From: Bog-756 sp963704615
GTDB lineage: Bacteria; Actinomycetota; Acidimicrobiia; Acidimicrobiales; RAAP-2
Length of the DNA stretch: 64,000 bases
Direction of reading: 5' to 3'
Assembly: GCA_963704615.1 (NCBI GenBank)
Contig: OY969923.1
Coordinates: 2,914,001 to 2,978,000, forward strand
The first letter of the stretch is position 1; every line of letters starts with the position of its first letter. This document shows positions 23,426-32,069 of the stretch, piece by piece. The notes beneath the pieces were generated by a model, which saw only the letters and a program-made list of their open reading frames with translations, had not been told where the DNA came from and did no database searches. Both the position numbers and the translations under genes were made by a program.

Positions 23426-24529
23426 TCAGGACGGCCCGGGTACTCCGGGGGCCCCCAACACCGGTTCGGCCGGCGCGGCCGGAGCCGGCTCGGTGAGGTC
23501 CAGGTGGCTGGGCAGACCCTCGCCCCGGAAGATCCCCGACGCCGACGTGGTCCGGCTGAGGGCGTCGACCGCCAACAGCAGAGCGCCGGCTGTATAGGAC
23601 GACCGTTCGAGGGGAGGGTAGGTCGCCTCCTCGGGATAGACCATGCCTGTCCAGTAGGAGCCGTCCTCGTTGCGCAGGGCCTGGACCCACGTGAGCAGCT
23701 CCATCGCCAGATCGTCCTGACCAAGAGCGTCGAGGGCCAGAACGCACTCGGCCGTCTCCGCCGCGGTCACCCACTCACCCGTCGACACACAGCGGACGCC
23801 GCGGCCCTCCATCACGAAGATGTCCCATGCGTCCTTGATCCGTTGGTGGGCCGCCTCGCCGGTCAGGGCGCCGGCCAGAACCGGGTAGTACCAATCCATG
23901 GCGAACTCGACCTTGGGGGCGAAGGCCTCGGGCTGGTGGGAGAGTGCGTGGGCCAACCGGCCGGCGGCCAGCTCCCAGTCCGGTCGCTCGTGTCCGAGGT
24001 GCTCGGCACAGGCGATGGCGCACCGGAGGCTGTGGTAGATCGATGACGAACCGGTCAGCAGTGCGTACTCCTCGAGGAACCCCGACGGATCGAGCGACCA
24101 GTGGATGGCACCGTCAGGTCGTTGCCAGCGGAGAACGAAGTCCACGCCGGCCTCGACCGAGGGCCAGAGGGCCTCGAGGCCACCGACATCGTCGGTGGAG
24201 ACGAACCGGTGCCAGGCGCCGGTGGCCAGATAGGCGCAGACATTGGTGTCGAGGCGGGCGTCCTCGATCCCGGTGGTCAGGTAGTAGTTGAACCAGCTTC
24301 CGTCGGGCAGCTGGGTGTCGACCAGCCACTGGTACGCCCGGTCGGCCTCGTCGTCCATCCCGACCGCCGTCAAGGCCATGGCCGCCTCGACGTGGTTCCA
24401 GGGGTCGCAGTGGCCGCCGGGAAACCACGGGATCATCCCGTCGGGCCGCTGCACCGCGACAATGGAATGGGCGGTTGCCATCACCTCGCGAGTCGTGATC
24501 ACGCCCGGCACTTCGGGGATCGACCTCAT
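23426..24529 (-). CDS. Terpene-cyclase/prenyltransferase-like alpha-toroid protein
   Basis: This 367-aa soluble protein is made of repeated helical units with QW-like turns: 'QRPDGMIPW', 'QLPDGSWF', 'QRPDGAIHW' and 'LRNEDGSYW'. That pattern is an (alpha/alpha)6 barrel as in squalene-cyclase halves or related glycosidases. The DXDD cyclase acid is not visible, so catalysis as a cyclase is unproven. The ATG overlaps the stop of the upstream methyltransferase gene as ATGA. It is the last gene of a three-gene operon. The last ~25 residues are Pro/Ala-rich. Confidence 0.75.
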   Translation of the reverse strand: MRSIPEVPGVITTREVMATAHSIVAVQRPDGMIPWFPGGHCDPWNHVEAAMALTAVGMDDEADRAYQWLVDTQLPDGSWFNYYLTTGIEDARLDTNVCAYLATGAWHRFVSTDDVGGLEALWPSVEAGVDFVLRWQRPDGAIHWSLDPSGFLEEYALLTGSSSIYHSLRCAIACAEHLGHERPDWELAAGRLAHALSHQPEAFAPKVEFAMDWYYPVLAGALTGEAAHQRIKDAWDIFVMEGRGVRCVSTGEWVTAAETAECVLALDALGQDDLAMELLTWVQALRNEDGSYWTGMVYPEEATYPPLERSSYTAGALLLAVDALSRTTSASGIFRGEGLPSHLDLTEPAPAAPAEPVLGAPGVPGPS

Positions 24530-25431
24530 GCCATGGCCTCCTGTGGGGTTTCGCCAACTTCGCCATTTTCGCCAACTCCGCCATTTTCTCTGACTCCGCC
24601 AACGATGCCGACGCCGTCGGTCAGTGCCCCTCTCCGTCTGGCCCTGGTCGGAGACGAAGACGAGGCCGAAGACGAGGCCTGAGACGAGGACAAAGACGAT
24701 CGGCGCTCGGAGCCCGGGGTCGGCTTCTCGAGGTAGACGACCAGGCTCTTGCCCACCAGCGGATTGAGCACCCGATCGGCGTAACGGGTCACCTTGGGCG
24801 CCTTCTCGATGTCCCACACCAACAAACGGTGGTAGGTCGCCACGGCAGGATGGGTGTCGTTGGTCGGTCCGACCAGGCACCGCAACCACCAGTAAGGGGC
24901 GTGCAGGCCGTGGGCATGGTGGCGACCGACCGCGACCAGTCCGCTCCGCTCGAGCCGGCCGACCAACTGGCTCTGGCGGTAGATGCGTATGTGCCCGCCG
25001 GGGACATCGTGGTACTCGTCAGACAGGGCCCAGTTGACCAGCTCGGGACCGCACCGAGGGACCGTCACCGCCATCGAACCACCGGGGCGCAGCACCCGGG
25101 TCAGCTCGGCCATGGCCGTCTCGTCGTCGGGGATGTGCTCGAGGACCTCGGAGGCGATCACCCGGTCGAATGATCCGTCGGGAAACGGAAGTCGGAGGGC
25201 ATCGCCCTGCACCGCTCCCACCCGGGCCTTCTCGCTATCGAGCTCGCCGGCCACGCTCATGGCCCCGAAGGTGTCGAGAACATTGCGCACCTCGTCGGCG
25301 CCGGCATCGTAGGCCACCACCTCGGCTCCGAGGCGCGCCGCCTGATAGGCATGTCGCCCGAAACCGCAACCCAGGTCGAGGAGGCGATCGCCGGCTCGGA
25401 CCCCGAGTCGGGAATAGTCGACGGTCAGCAC
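24526..25431 (-). CDS. Class I SAM-dependent methyltransferase
   Basis: This 301-aa Methyltransf_11-type enzyme has 'LLDLGCGFGRHAYQAARLG', 'VVAYDAG', 'GDALRLPFPDGSFDRVIASEVLEHIPDD' and 'RVLRPGGSMAVTVP'. The C-terminal ~60 residues are low complexity (Ser-rich, then repeated 'GGVRENGG/GVGENGE') and probably dispensable. It starts at GTG, overlapping the end of the glycosyltransferase gene, and its stop overlaps the next start. The operon suggests it acts on a lipid or sugar handled by those partners. Confidence 0.85.
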   Translation of the reverse strand: MLTVDYSRLGVRAGDRLLDLGCGFGRHAYQAARLGAEVVAYDAGADEVRNVLDTFGAMSVAGELDSEKARVGAVQGDALRLPFPDGSFDRVIASEVLEHIPDDETAMAELTRVLRPGGSMAVTVPRCGPELVNWALSDEYHDVPGGHIRIYRQSQLVGRLERSGLVAVGRHHAHGLHAPYWWLRCLVGPTNDTHPAVATYHRLLVWDIEKAPKVTRYADRVLNPLVGKSLVVYLEKPTPGSERRSSLSSSQASSSASSSSPTRARRRGALTDGVGIVGGVRENGGVGENGEVGETPQEAMA

Positions 25432-26936
25432 GGCACGATCTCGTTGAACTCCGGCTCGGCGAGCTCCGGCTCGGCCACCTCGAGCTCGGCGAGCTCCGAC
25501 TCGGCGGCCTCGAGGTGGACAGGTACCAAGACATCGGAGGCTGCCGAGATCGGTGCCCGCGAAGCCGTCGAGGAACCGTCGGAGAGAACGTGGCCGTGCT
25601 CGGCCAGCAGGGCCCGGTACTCGGCCGCGGTGCCTGCTGCCGTCACCTGCCAGGTGAAACGCCCGAGTACCCTTTGGCGCCCGGCCGCGCCCAGGCGCCG
25701 ACGCAACTCGTCGTCGTCGAGCAGGCGGCCGATGGCCACGGCCAAGGCACCGGGGTCGTCGGGCGGCACCAGCAGGCCGGTGACCCCGTCGCTCCCGACC
25801 ACCTCGGGCAAGGCGCCGCCGGTGGTGGCGACCAAGGACACGCCGCAGGCCATCGCTTCGATCGCCGGTAGGGAGAATCCCTCATACAGCGAGGGCACCA
25901 CGGCCACTTGGGCCTGGGCGTAGTTCTGCGCCAGCTCGTCGTCGCTGATCCCGGTCACGCAGCGGACGATGGGGCCCAGGTCGAGGCGCTTGATGGCCTT
26001 GGCCACCCGTCCGTCCGGACGCGGCTTTCCGATGACCACCAGTTCGATGTCGCGCTCGGTACGGAGTTTGGCCACGGCCTCCAGCAACGGAACCAGGCCC
26101 TTCATGGGCACGTCCGACGACGAGGTGACCATGATCCTCCCCGGGACGGGCTCGACCTCGTCACGGGGCCGGAACACGGTGTGGTTCACGCCCACCGGAA
26201 CAACGGTCATCCGCTCCCGCTCCACCCCCATCTGGGCGGCGATGTCCGCTTTGGACGACTCGGACACGGTGACCACCCGAGGCAGGGCACGGGCCACCTT
26301 GACCTGCATGCGCAAGAAGCCGAACCAACGACGCTGGGTGAACTGTTGCCAGGGGTTGGTGGCGTGGCTCAGAGCCAGCTGCCGATCGACGGTGATCGGA
26401 TGGTGCAGTGTTGTCAGCACCGGCCATCCCTCATCGATCATGTGCATGATCCCGTTGCCCAGGCACTGGTTGTCGTGAACCAGGTCGAACTCGTGCCGGC
26501 GGGCGTTGAGCAACCGCCGGGCCCGGAGGCTGAAGGTCCAGGGCTCGGGGAATCCCGCTGTGCACATCACGCCGAACTCCAGTGCGGCGATGGGCACGGT
26601 GTGGGAGGTGCGGAACTCTCGAAGCCGGGGTATGCGAAAAGGATCGGGCTCCCGGTAGAGGTCGAGGCCCGGCACCGGGGTGAAGCCGACGCCATCATCC
26701 ACGTCGGGCCACGGTTGGCCGGCGAACACCTCGACCGAGTGGCCGAGCGCGACCAGCTCACGGGTGAGATGGCGGGTGTAGACGCCTTGCCCGCCGCAGC
26801 GGGGATTGCCTCGATAGACCAGAAAGGCGATGCGGAGTCCGCCGGGGGCCGGAGGCCGAGGAGCGATGCGCTCCGGGGTAGGCGGGGGGGTTCTCGGACC
26901 CTTGATCTTGTTTCGCTTGAGCCCGAAGCTAGGCAT
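25425..26936 (-). CDS. Glycosyltransferase family 4 protein
   Basis: This 503-aa GT-B enzyme has an N-terminal acceptor domain beginning 'LRIAFLVYRGNPRCGGQGVY' and a C-terminal nucleotide-sugar domain with the EX7E motif 'YEGFSLPAIEAMACG' and 'GGALPEVVG'. It is predicted to be peripheral on the cytosolic side. The tail contains Glu/Ala/Leu repeats encoded by a 15-bp DNA repeat. I chose the ATG at 26936 over a TTG two codons earlier. It leads the glycosyltransferase-methyltransferase-cyclase-like operon. Confidence 0.88.
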   Translation of the reverse strand: MPSFGLKRNKIKGPRTPPPTPERIAPRPPAPGGLRIAFLVYRGNPRCGGQGVYTRHLTRELVALGHSVEVFAGQPWPDVDDGVGFTPVPGLDLYREPDPFRIPRLREFRTSHTVPIAALEFGVMCTAGFPEPWTFSLRARRLLNARRHEFDLVHDNQCLGNGIMHMIDEGWPVLTTLHHPITVDRQLALSHATNPWQQFTQRRWFGFLRMQVKVARALPRVVTVSESSKADIAAQMGVERERMTVVPVGVNHTVFRPRDEVEPVPGRIMVTSSSDVPMKGLVPLLEAVAKLRTERDIELVVIGKPRPDGRVAKAIKRLDLGPIVRCVTGISDDELAQNYAQAQVAVVPSLYEGFSLPAIEAMACGVSLVATTGGALPEVVGSDGVTGLLVPPDDPGALAVAIGRLLDDDELRRRLGAAGRQRVLGRFTWQVTAAGTAAEYRALLAEHGHVLSDGSSTASRAPISAASDVLVPVHLEAAESELAELEVAEPELAEPEFNEIVPC

Positions 26937-27119
26937 GGACAACCGAAGCGGGCGGGCACATAGAAGGCAAATACTCCCCCGGCCAGGTAGTTCGGCGCAA
27001 ACCGACCGTGATTCCGGCTGGTCCGGGGGTAGGGACGGGGCAGGGACGGGGCGAGGACGGGCGAAGGAACGGGGGTAGGGACGGCCCCGCCGGTCGTGGT
27101 GGACCGACCACAGACAGCG

Positions 27120-28751
27120 CTAACCCTTGACGCCGAGTTCGATGGCCTTCACCAGCAACAGGAGGACGGCCACCACCAGGTAGACCCGCAGCGCGTACAT
27201 GCCGATGGTCCGACCTCGCGACCAGGTCGGCCGCTGGAGCAGGTTGAGAGCGGGCATCCGCCAGGTGGCCCGCCTCTCCCTGGACATGACCGGTTCTGGG
27301 GGCCGGCGCCGGTGATTGCGGAGGAGGACGACGATGGCGATGGCGAAACCGACGACGAGGATGCCGGCCAGCACCACTGACAGGATGCTCACGTCGATGG
27401 AGGTGAACAGGGTGGTGATCATCAGCACCAGCGACATCATCAGCAGGATGGAGACGATGAGGCCGGCCACCATGTTGAGCCACGGCCGGTTGACCCAGGG
27501 TCCCAGCACCTCCTTGTCGTTGCACAACAGCAATAAAAAGACGGTGGCGCTCGGCAACAGGACGCCCGCGAGGGCCTGGACACCGGTGGTGATCAACCCC
27601 AACGGGGCGCCGGGGATGATGACGATGCCCGCGGCGAAGACGACCATGGCGCTGAAGGTGCCGTAGAAGAATTTGGCCTCGCGCCAACTGCGGTGCAGCG
27701 AGTGGTGGGCACCGAAGACGTCACCGAAGGCGTAGGAGGTGGCCAGGGTGACCGACGCCGCCCCGATGATCGAGGCGTTGAGGAGGACGATGGCGAACAC
27801 GGCGCCCGAGGCGTGCCCCACGTACTGGTTGAGACCCCGGGCCACGCCGCCGGCGTCGGTGAAGTGACCGGCCAGGGGGGTGCCGGCGAAGGCCGCGGCC
27901 ACCACCGCCATGATCAGTGACGCGGCGAACACGGTGACCAGCGAGCCGAGGACGGTGTCCGCCCGCTCGTAGTTGATCCACCGAGGCGTGATCCGCTTGT
28001 CCACGATGTTCGACTGCTGGAAGAAGAGCTGCCACGGCGCCACCGTGGTGCCGACGATGGCGATGATCAGGAGCACCGAGGTGGAGCTGAACCCGCCCTT
28101 GACCCCCGGGACCACGAGGCCCCTGAAGAAGGAGCCCGCGGTGGGGTGGCTGAAGATGGCCAGCGGGATGACCAGAAAATTCACCACGATGAAGAGGAAC
28201 ATGAACCGCTCCCACCGCCGGAAGCTGCCGGTCGCGGTCATGGCAATGAGGAACACGGCGGCGATGGGCACCGAAATGTACTCGCTGATCCCGAAGTACT
28301 CGAGGGCGAGGCTCACACCGATGAACTCGGTGGCGATGGTCAAGAAATTGAGGATGAACAGGTCCCCGACCGAGAAGGCGCCCCAGAACCTACCGAACCT
28401 CTCGTTGATCAGCCGAGCGTGACCGACACCGGTCACCGCCCCCAGGCGCACCACCATCTCCTGGTTGACCACCAGCACCGGTATGAGCAGGGGCAGTGTC
28501 CACAGCAGTGTCAGGCCGTAGTTCTGGCCGGCCTGGGCATAGGTCGACACGCCGCCGGCGTCGTTGTCGCTGACCATCACGATCAGTCCCGGTCCCATGA
28601 TGGCCAAGAGGGTGAGCAGCTTGGCTCCCCACGTCCTCCTGTTGTCCAGATCGTGCTGGCCTATGGTCCCGAACGCACCCCGGATGTCGCCGAGGTGGGC
28701 CTCGTCGAGCACGGCGCCGGAACCGTCGGCCGCCAGTTTCTTGTCGGACAT
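27120..28751 (-). CDS. Nramp (SLC11)-related divalent metal transporter with altered metal site
   Basis: This 543-aa protein has at least 11 hydrophobic segments and the LeuT-like Nramp architecture. In helix 1 the canonical DPGN is D64-A-G-G67 ('SDNDAGGVSTY'). In helix 6 the canonical MPH is A238-P-W240 ('GTTVAPWQLFF'). Thus the Asp is kept but the Asn and Met metal ligands and the His are replaced, unlike Mn/Fe transporters. Such changes are described for Nramp-related Mg2+ transporters; that function is inference. AGAGAGG precedes the ATG. A MgtE-domain protein lies upstream on the same strand. Confidence 0.85.
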   Translation of the reverse strand: MSDKKLAADGSGAVLDEAHLGDIRGAFGTIGQHDLDNRRTWGAKLLTLLAIMGPGLIVMVSDNDAGGVSTYAQAGQNYGLTLLWTLPLLIPVLVVNQEMVVRLGAVTGVGHARLINERFGRFWGAFSVGDLFILNFLTIATEFIGVSLALEYFGISEYISVPIAAVFLIAMTATGSFRRWERFMFLFIVVNFLVIPLAIFSHPTAGSFFRGLVVPGVKGGFSSTSVLLIIAIVGTTVAPWQLFFQQSNIVDKRITPRWINYERADTVLGSLVTVFAASLIMAVVAAAFAGTPLAGHFTDAGGVARGLNQYVGHASGAVFAIVLLNASIIGAASVTLATSYAFGDVFGAHHSLHRSWREAKFFYGTFSAMVVFAAGIVIIPGAPLGLITTGVQALAGVLLPSATVFLLLLCNDKEVLGPWVNRPWLNMVAGLIVSILLMMSLVLMITTLFTSIDVSILSVVLAGILVVGFAIAIVVLLRNHRRRPPEPVMSRERRATWRMPALNLLQRPTWSRGRTIGMYALRVYLVVAVLLLLVKAIELGVKG

Positions 28752-29081
28752 GCTCTACCTCTCTGGCACTTCAGGACCTGCGTGCGGCCCCGAGAGGCCG
28801 CGGGCAAGAAGACGGGGGGTCGAGCCCTCGTGTCGCACCCGGGGTGGGCGCTCTGTTGGATCGGGCGGTCGGATCACGGCGCTTGACGCGCCTCGTTCAC
28901 TAGGACTTGGGGGCCGGGTCCTCGGCGAGGGAAAGCGGCCCGGCGTTATGCACCCCGGAGAGGGGCGGCGCCACCGTGGCGCACACCCGATTCAGTCAGG
29001 CGATTGCCGCACCGTGACCGACCGGGGTCCTCGTCTGCCACGAGACGTGGCGGTGGTGGGTTTTCGTATCTGTTCCATCGG
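28752..29081 (-). other. 330-bp leader region between the MgtE-domain gene and the Nramp gene
   Basis: No gene is visible. On the minus strand there are several stable hairpins, including GGCGC-GTCAA-GCGCC and GCGGCC-TCTCGG-GGCCGC, and an AT-richer GCATAACG that might be a -10. I could not match it to an M-box or a Mn (yybP-ykoY) riboswitch. Confidence 0.35.
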
Positions 29082-30368
29082 CTATTCCTCAACTGCCGTT
29101 CGTCCGAAGTCACGACGCCATCCGGTGGGAAGGAGAAGCTCCAGAACATCGTCCACGGTCACCACCCCGAGGATCTTCTGGTGTTGCTCGTCCATGACCG
29201 GCGCGACGATCATGTTGAAGTCGGACATGGTCCGGACCATGGCCCCGAGGTCCCAATCGGGGTGAAGATGTACCGGTTCGACCTCCACCACCGAGCTCAA
29301 CATGTCGGTCGGCGCGGCCCGGATGAGGCGCACCGCCGAGACCGATCCCACCACGTGGTCGTCGTCTTCGGTGAAGACGACGTTGAGCGCCTCGGGCGGT
29401 GCCGTGCTGGCGCGGATGGCGTCAAGGGCGGCGGCGACATCGATGGTTCCCGGCAGGAGGAGGAAGTCGGGGCTCATCAGCCCGCCCGCGGTCTCCGGGT
29501 TGTAGCTGAGAAGCGAGCGCACCTTGGTCTGCTGGGGTTCGGGGAGCAGGCTCAGGATCGGCAACCGTCGGTCCTGATCCACCTCGGTGATCAGATCAGC
29601 GGCATCGTCGGGGGCCATCGAGGCGAGTAGACGGGCGGCCTCCTCATCCGAACGGCTCCTGATGAACTCCAGCTGGTGCTCGGTGTCCAACTCCTCGAAG
29701 ACGTCCGCCTCCAACTCCCTGTCGGCACCGACCGCCTCGATGATCTCCTCACCCTCCTCGTGGGACGCCGCCTCCACCAGATCGGCGATCTGCGCCGGGT
29801 GCAGCTTGGCCAGCTTCCGGTAGGGAATCCGGAGCCGGGATGAAGGAACGTGGGCCACGAAGGGCTCGATGCTGGCCCAGTCGACCATCGGGCCGGGCCT
29901 GGTTTTGCGTCCGAAACGACCGGGCAGGAGCCGGCGCAGAACAGGTCGGCTCGAGGGATCGACACCCACCACCTCCCAGGTGCCGTTGACCCGAGCCAGT
30001 TCGATCTCGTTCGCTCTGATCAGCCGGCCGCCCACGAAGTTGATGAGATGGTGGGCCAACAGGTCGCGGGCCAACAGGAGCTCGCCTTCTCGGCGCTCGA
30101 ATCGCCGCAGGTCGACGCGACGCCCTTCGAAGCGGGCCCGGCCGGGTTCGAAGGCGGCGACCTTCCGGATCGGGACGAACAGGTCGCGGCCACCGATGTT
30201 GACCACCAGCCCGACCACCGGAGGATGAGGGGATTCGCCGAGACGCACGATCAGATCTTCCACTCGACCGATGCGATCCCCCGCAGCGTCGACCAGGGGC
30301 CGCTTGATCACGCTCGACAGGTGGACGATCTCCAAACCCGAATCGTTGGGTGCCTGCTGGATGCTCAT
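29082..30368 (-). CDS. PRC-barrel / MgtE N-domain / CBS-domain protein
   Basis: This 428-aa cytosolic protein has an N-terminal part with PRC-barrel-like segments ('PLVDAAGDRIGRVEDLIVRL', then 'GTWEVVGVDPS'). It is followed by an MgtE N-terminal superhelix ('LHPAQIADLVEAA', 'LLASMAPDDAADLI', 'TAGGLMSPDF') and a CBS pair ('VVFTEDDDHVVGSVS', 'ILGVVTVDDVLELL'). The MgtE transmembrane channel is absent. In MgtE these domains sense cytosolic Mg2+. The start at 30368 follows TAGCCT by 8 nt. A link to the Nramp-like transporter downstream is inference. Confidence 0.85.
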   Translation of the reverse strand: MSIQQAPNDSGLEIVHLSSVIKRPLVDAAGDRIGRVEDLIVRLGESPHPPVVGLVVNIGGRDLFVPIRKVAAFEPGRARFEGRRVDLRRFERREGELLLARDLLAHHLINFVGGRLIRANEIELARVNGTWEVVGVDPSSRPVLRRLLPGRFGRKTRPGPMVDWASIEPFVAHVPSSRLRIPYRKLAKLHPAQIADLVEAASHEEGEEIIEAVGADRELEADVFEELDTEHQLEFIRSRSDEEAARLLASMAPDDAADLITEVDQDRRLPILSLLPEPQQTKVRSLLSYNPETAGGLMSPDFLLLPGTIDVAAALDAIRASTAPPEALNVVFTEDDDHVVGSVSAVRLIRAAPTDMLSSVVEVEPVHLHPDWDLGAMVRTMSDFNMIVAPVMDEQHQKILGVVTVDDVLELLLPTGWRRDFGRTAVEE

Positions 30369-30376
30369 CGTCAGCC

Positions 30377-30382
30377 AGGCTA
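30377..30382 (-). promoter_or_regulatory. -10 element (TAGCCT) for the MgtE-domain gene
   Basis: TAGCCT on the minus strand ends 8 nt before the ATG at 30368, fixing that start against an upstream in-frame ATG at 30497. Confidence 0.5.
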
Positions 30383-30600
30383 ATGCCGGTACCCGACGGC
30401 GACATGAAGGCACGTAGGCAGAGCAGGGATCAGCGGCCGTGCTCAGCCGCTCGGCTGGTCGGACCCGCGGCGGTGTGAGCCCCGGAGGCAACGGCACGAC
30501 CGCTGGTGGTGACCCGATGGACCGAGATCCTGGTCGGCTCCGCCCGGGCCTCCTCGGGGGCTTCTCCGGGGCGCGGCGGCCCAGGGATAATGTCGGCTGA

Positions 30601-31830
30601 ATGGACTTGAGCTATCCCCCCGAGACCGAGCCTTTCCGCGCTGAGATCCGGCAATGGTTGGCCGACAATCTCCCCGAGGGGTGGGGATCGCCGGGGTTCT
30701 CGATGACCAAGGAGGAGAAGAAGGACTTCAACCGCGCCTGGGTCGCCAAGCTCTATGCCGGGGGATGGATCTGCGCGTCGTGGCCCAAGGAGTATGGGGG
30801 CAAAGGCCTGTCCCTCATGGACTCGGTCGTGCTCAACGAGGAGTTCGCCCGGGCCGAGGCTCCGCTCCGGGCCGACTTCTTCGGCGACACCCTGGTGGGA
30901 CCGACAATCCTCCAGTGGGGGACCGAGGAACAGAAGCAAGAGCTCATCCCCGGGATCCTCCACGGCAGCATCTCCTGGTGCCAGGGGTTCTCCGAGCCCG
31001 ACGCCGGCAGTGACCTGGCTTCGTTGAAAACGCGTGCTGAGCTCGACGGGGACGAGTGGGTCATCAACGGCCAGAAGGTCTGGACCACCCAGGCCCAGTT
31101 CGCCGACTACATCTTCATGCTGGCCCGGACCGACCCGGAGGCCGAGAAGCACGCCGGCATCTCGTACCTGTTGGTACCGATGAAGCAGCCTGGCATCGAG
31201 GTGCGACCCATCGCCCAGGTGGATGGCAGCGCCGACTTCAACGAGATCTTCTTCACCAACGCCCGCTGCCCGCGCCGGAACGTGGTGGGCGGGGAGAACA
31301 ACGGGTGGAAGGTGGCCATGACCACCCTGGGATTCGAGCGGGGCTCATCGGCCACCACCGGTCACCGTCGTTTCTTGCGCGAGCTGGAACAGATCATCAA
31401 GAAGGCACAGAAGAACGGCAAGGCCAGCGATCCCCTGATCCGTCAGCGGTTGGCCACCGCCTGGACCAAGGTCAAGATCATGGAGATCAACGGCTACCGG
31501 TCCCTTACCGATGCACTCAACGGCACCCACCACATGGCCGCCCTGTCCGCCACCAACAAGATGTTCTGGTCGGAGTACCACCAAGCGGTCATGGAGCTGG
31601 CCATCGACATCTTGGGCATGGACGGCCAGATCCTGACCGGCGATCCCACGGACATCGTGGACGTCCGGCTGAAGCGGGGACGCGATGACTACCCGGTGAG
31701 CGATCTACAGGCCTCGTTCTTCTTCTCCCGGTCGGAGACCATCTGGGGCGGCACCGCCGAGATCCAGCGCAACATCGTGGGCGAGCGGGTGCTGGGACTG
31801 CCCAAGGAGCCCAAGGCGGCAATACGGTGA
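30601..31830 (+). CDS. Acyl-CoA dehydrogenase
   Basis: This 409-aa flavoenzyme introduces a trans-2 double bond into acyl-CoA. It has 'WCQGFSEPDAGSDLASLKTRA', 'INGQKVWTTQAQFADY' and 'IWGGTAEIQRNIVGERVLGLP', as in actinobacterial FadE proteins. Where the medium-chain enzyme has its catalytic Glu (YEGT), this protein has Gly (WGGT), so the base must lie elsewhere. The ATG lies after GATAATGT, another -10-like element. It stands alone, with no fatty-acid operon around it. Confidence 0.92.
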   Translation: MDLSYPPETEPFRAEIRQWLADNLPEGWGSPGFSMTKEEKKDFNRAWVAKLYAGGWICASWPKEYGGKGLSLMDSVVLNEEFARAEAPLRADFFGDTLVGPTILQWGTEEQKQELIPGILHGSISWCQGFSEPDAGSDLASLKTRAELDGDEWVINGQKVWTTQAQFADYIFMLARTDPEAEKHAGISYLLVPMKQPGIEVRPIAQVDGSADFNEIFFTNARCPRRNVVGGENNGWKVAMTTLGFERGSSATTGHRRFLRELEQIIKKAQKNGKASDPLIRQRLATAWTKVKIMEINGYRSLTDALNGTHHMAALSATNKMFWSEYHQAVMELAIDILGMDGQILTGDPTDIVDVRLKRGRDDYPVSDLQASFFFSRSETIWGGTAEIQRNIVGERVLGLPKEPKAAIR

Positions 31831-31978
31831 AGTGACCGACCGGTAACCGCCGTCGCGTAAACGCACGCGATGCTGATGGTCCCCCGGAGTGCTCCCGCAT
31901 CATCACACTGAGCGCCTTTGATATGTCAACGGCGAGTGTCGAACAATCGAGTTGATGCTACGGCCCACCGGGGTGCAT

Positions 31979-32004
31979 AACGAAACGGTCAGTAGCGTTT
32001 CGTT
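31979..32004. repeat. Perfect 9-bp inverted repeat, possible operator
   Basis: AACGAAACG and CGTTTCGTT flank an 8-nt spacer in the 239-bp gap between two convergent genes. It is too AT-rich for a good terminator and resembles a TetR-type operator. No regulator gene is adjacent. Confidence 0.5.
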
Positions 32005-32069
32005 CGTCACAGTCATGGGGGGGCGTGGCGTTGGGCTTCGCCCTAGAACCGCTAGAAAGGCCGGCAACC

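Noticed and set aside
28752..29081. An M-box or manganese riboswitch before the Nramp-like gene
   Set aside because: Hairpins exist, but I could not find the conserved cores of either class by eye. A covariance-model search would decide.
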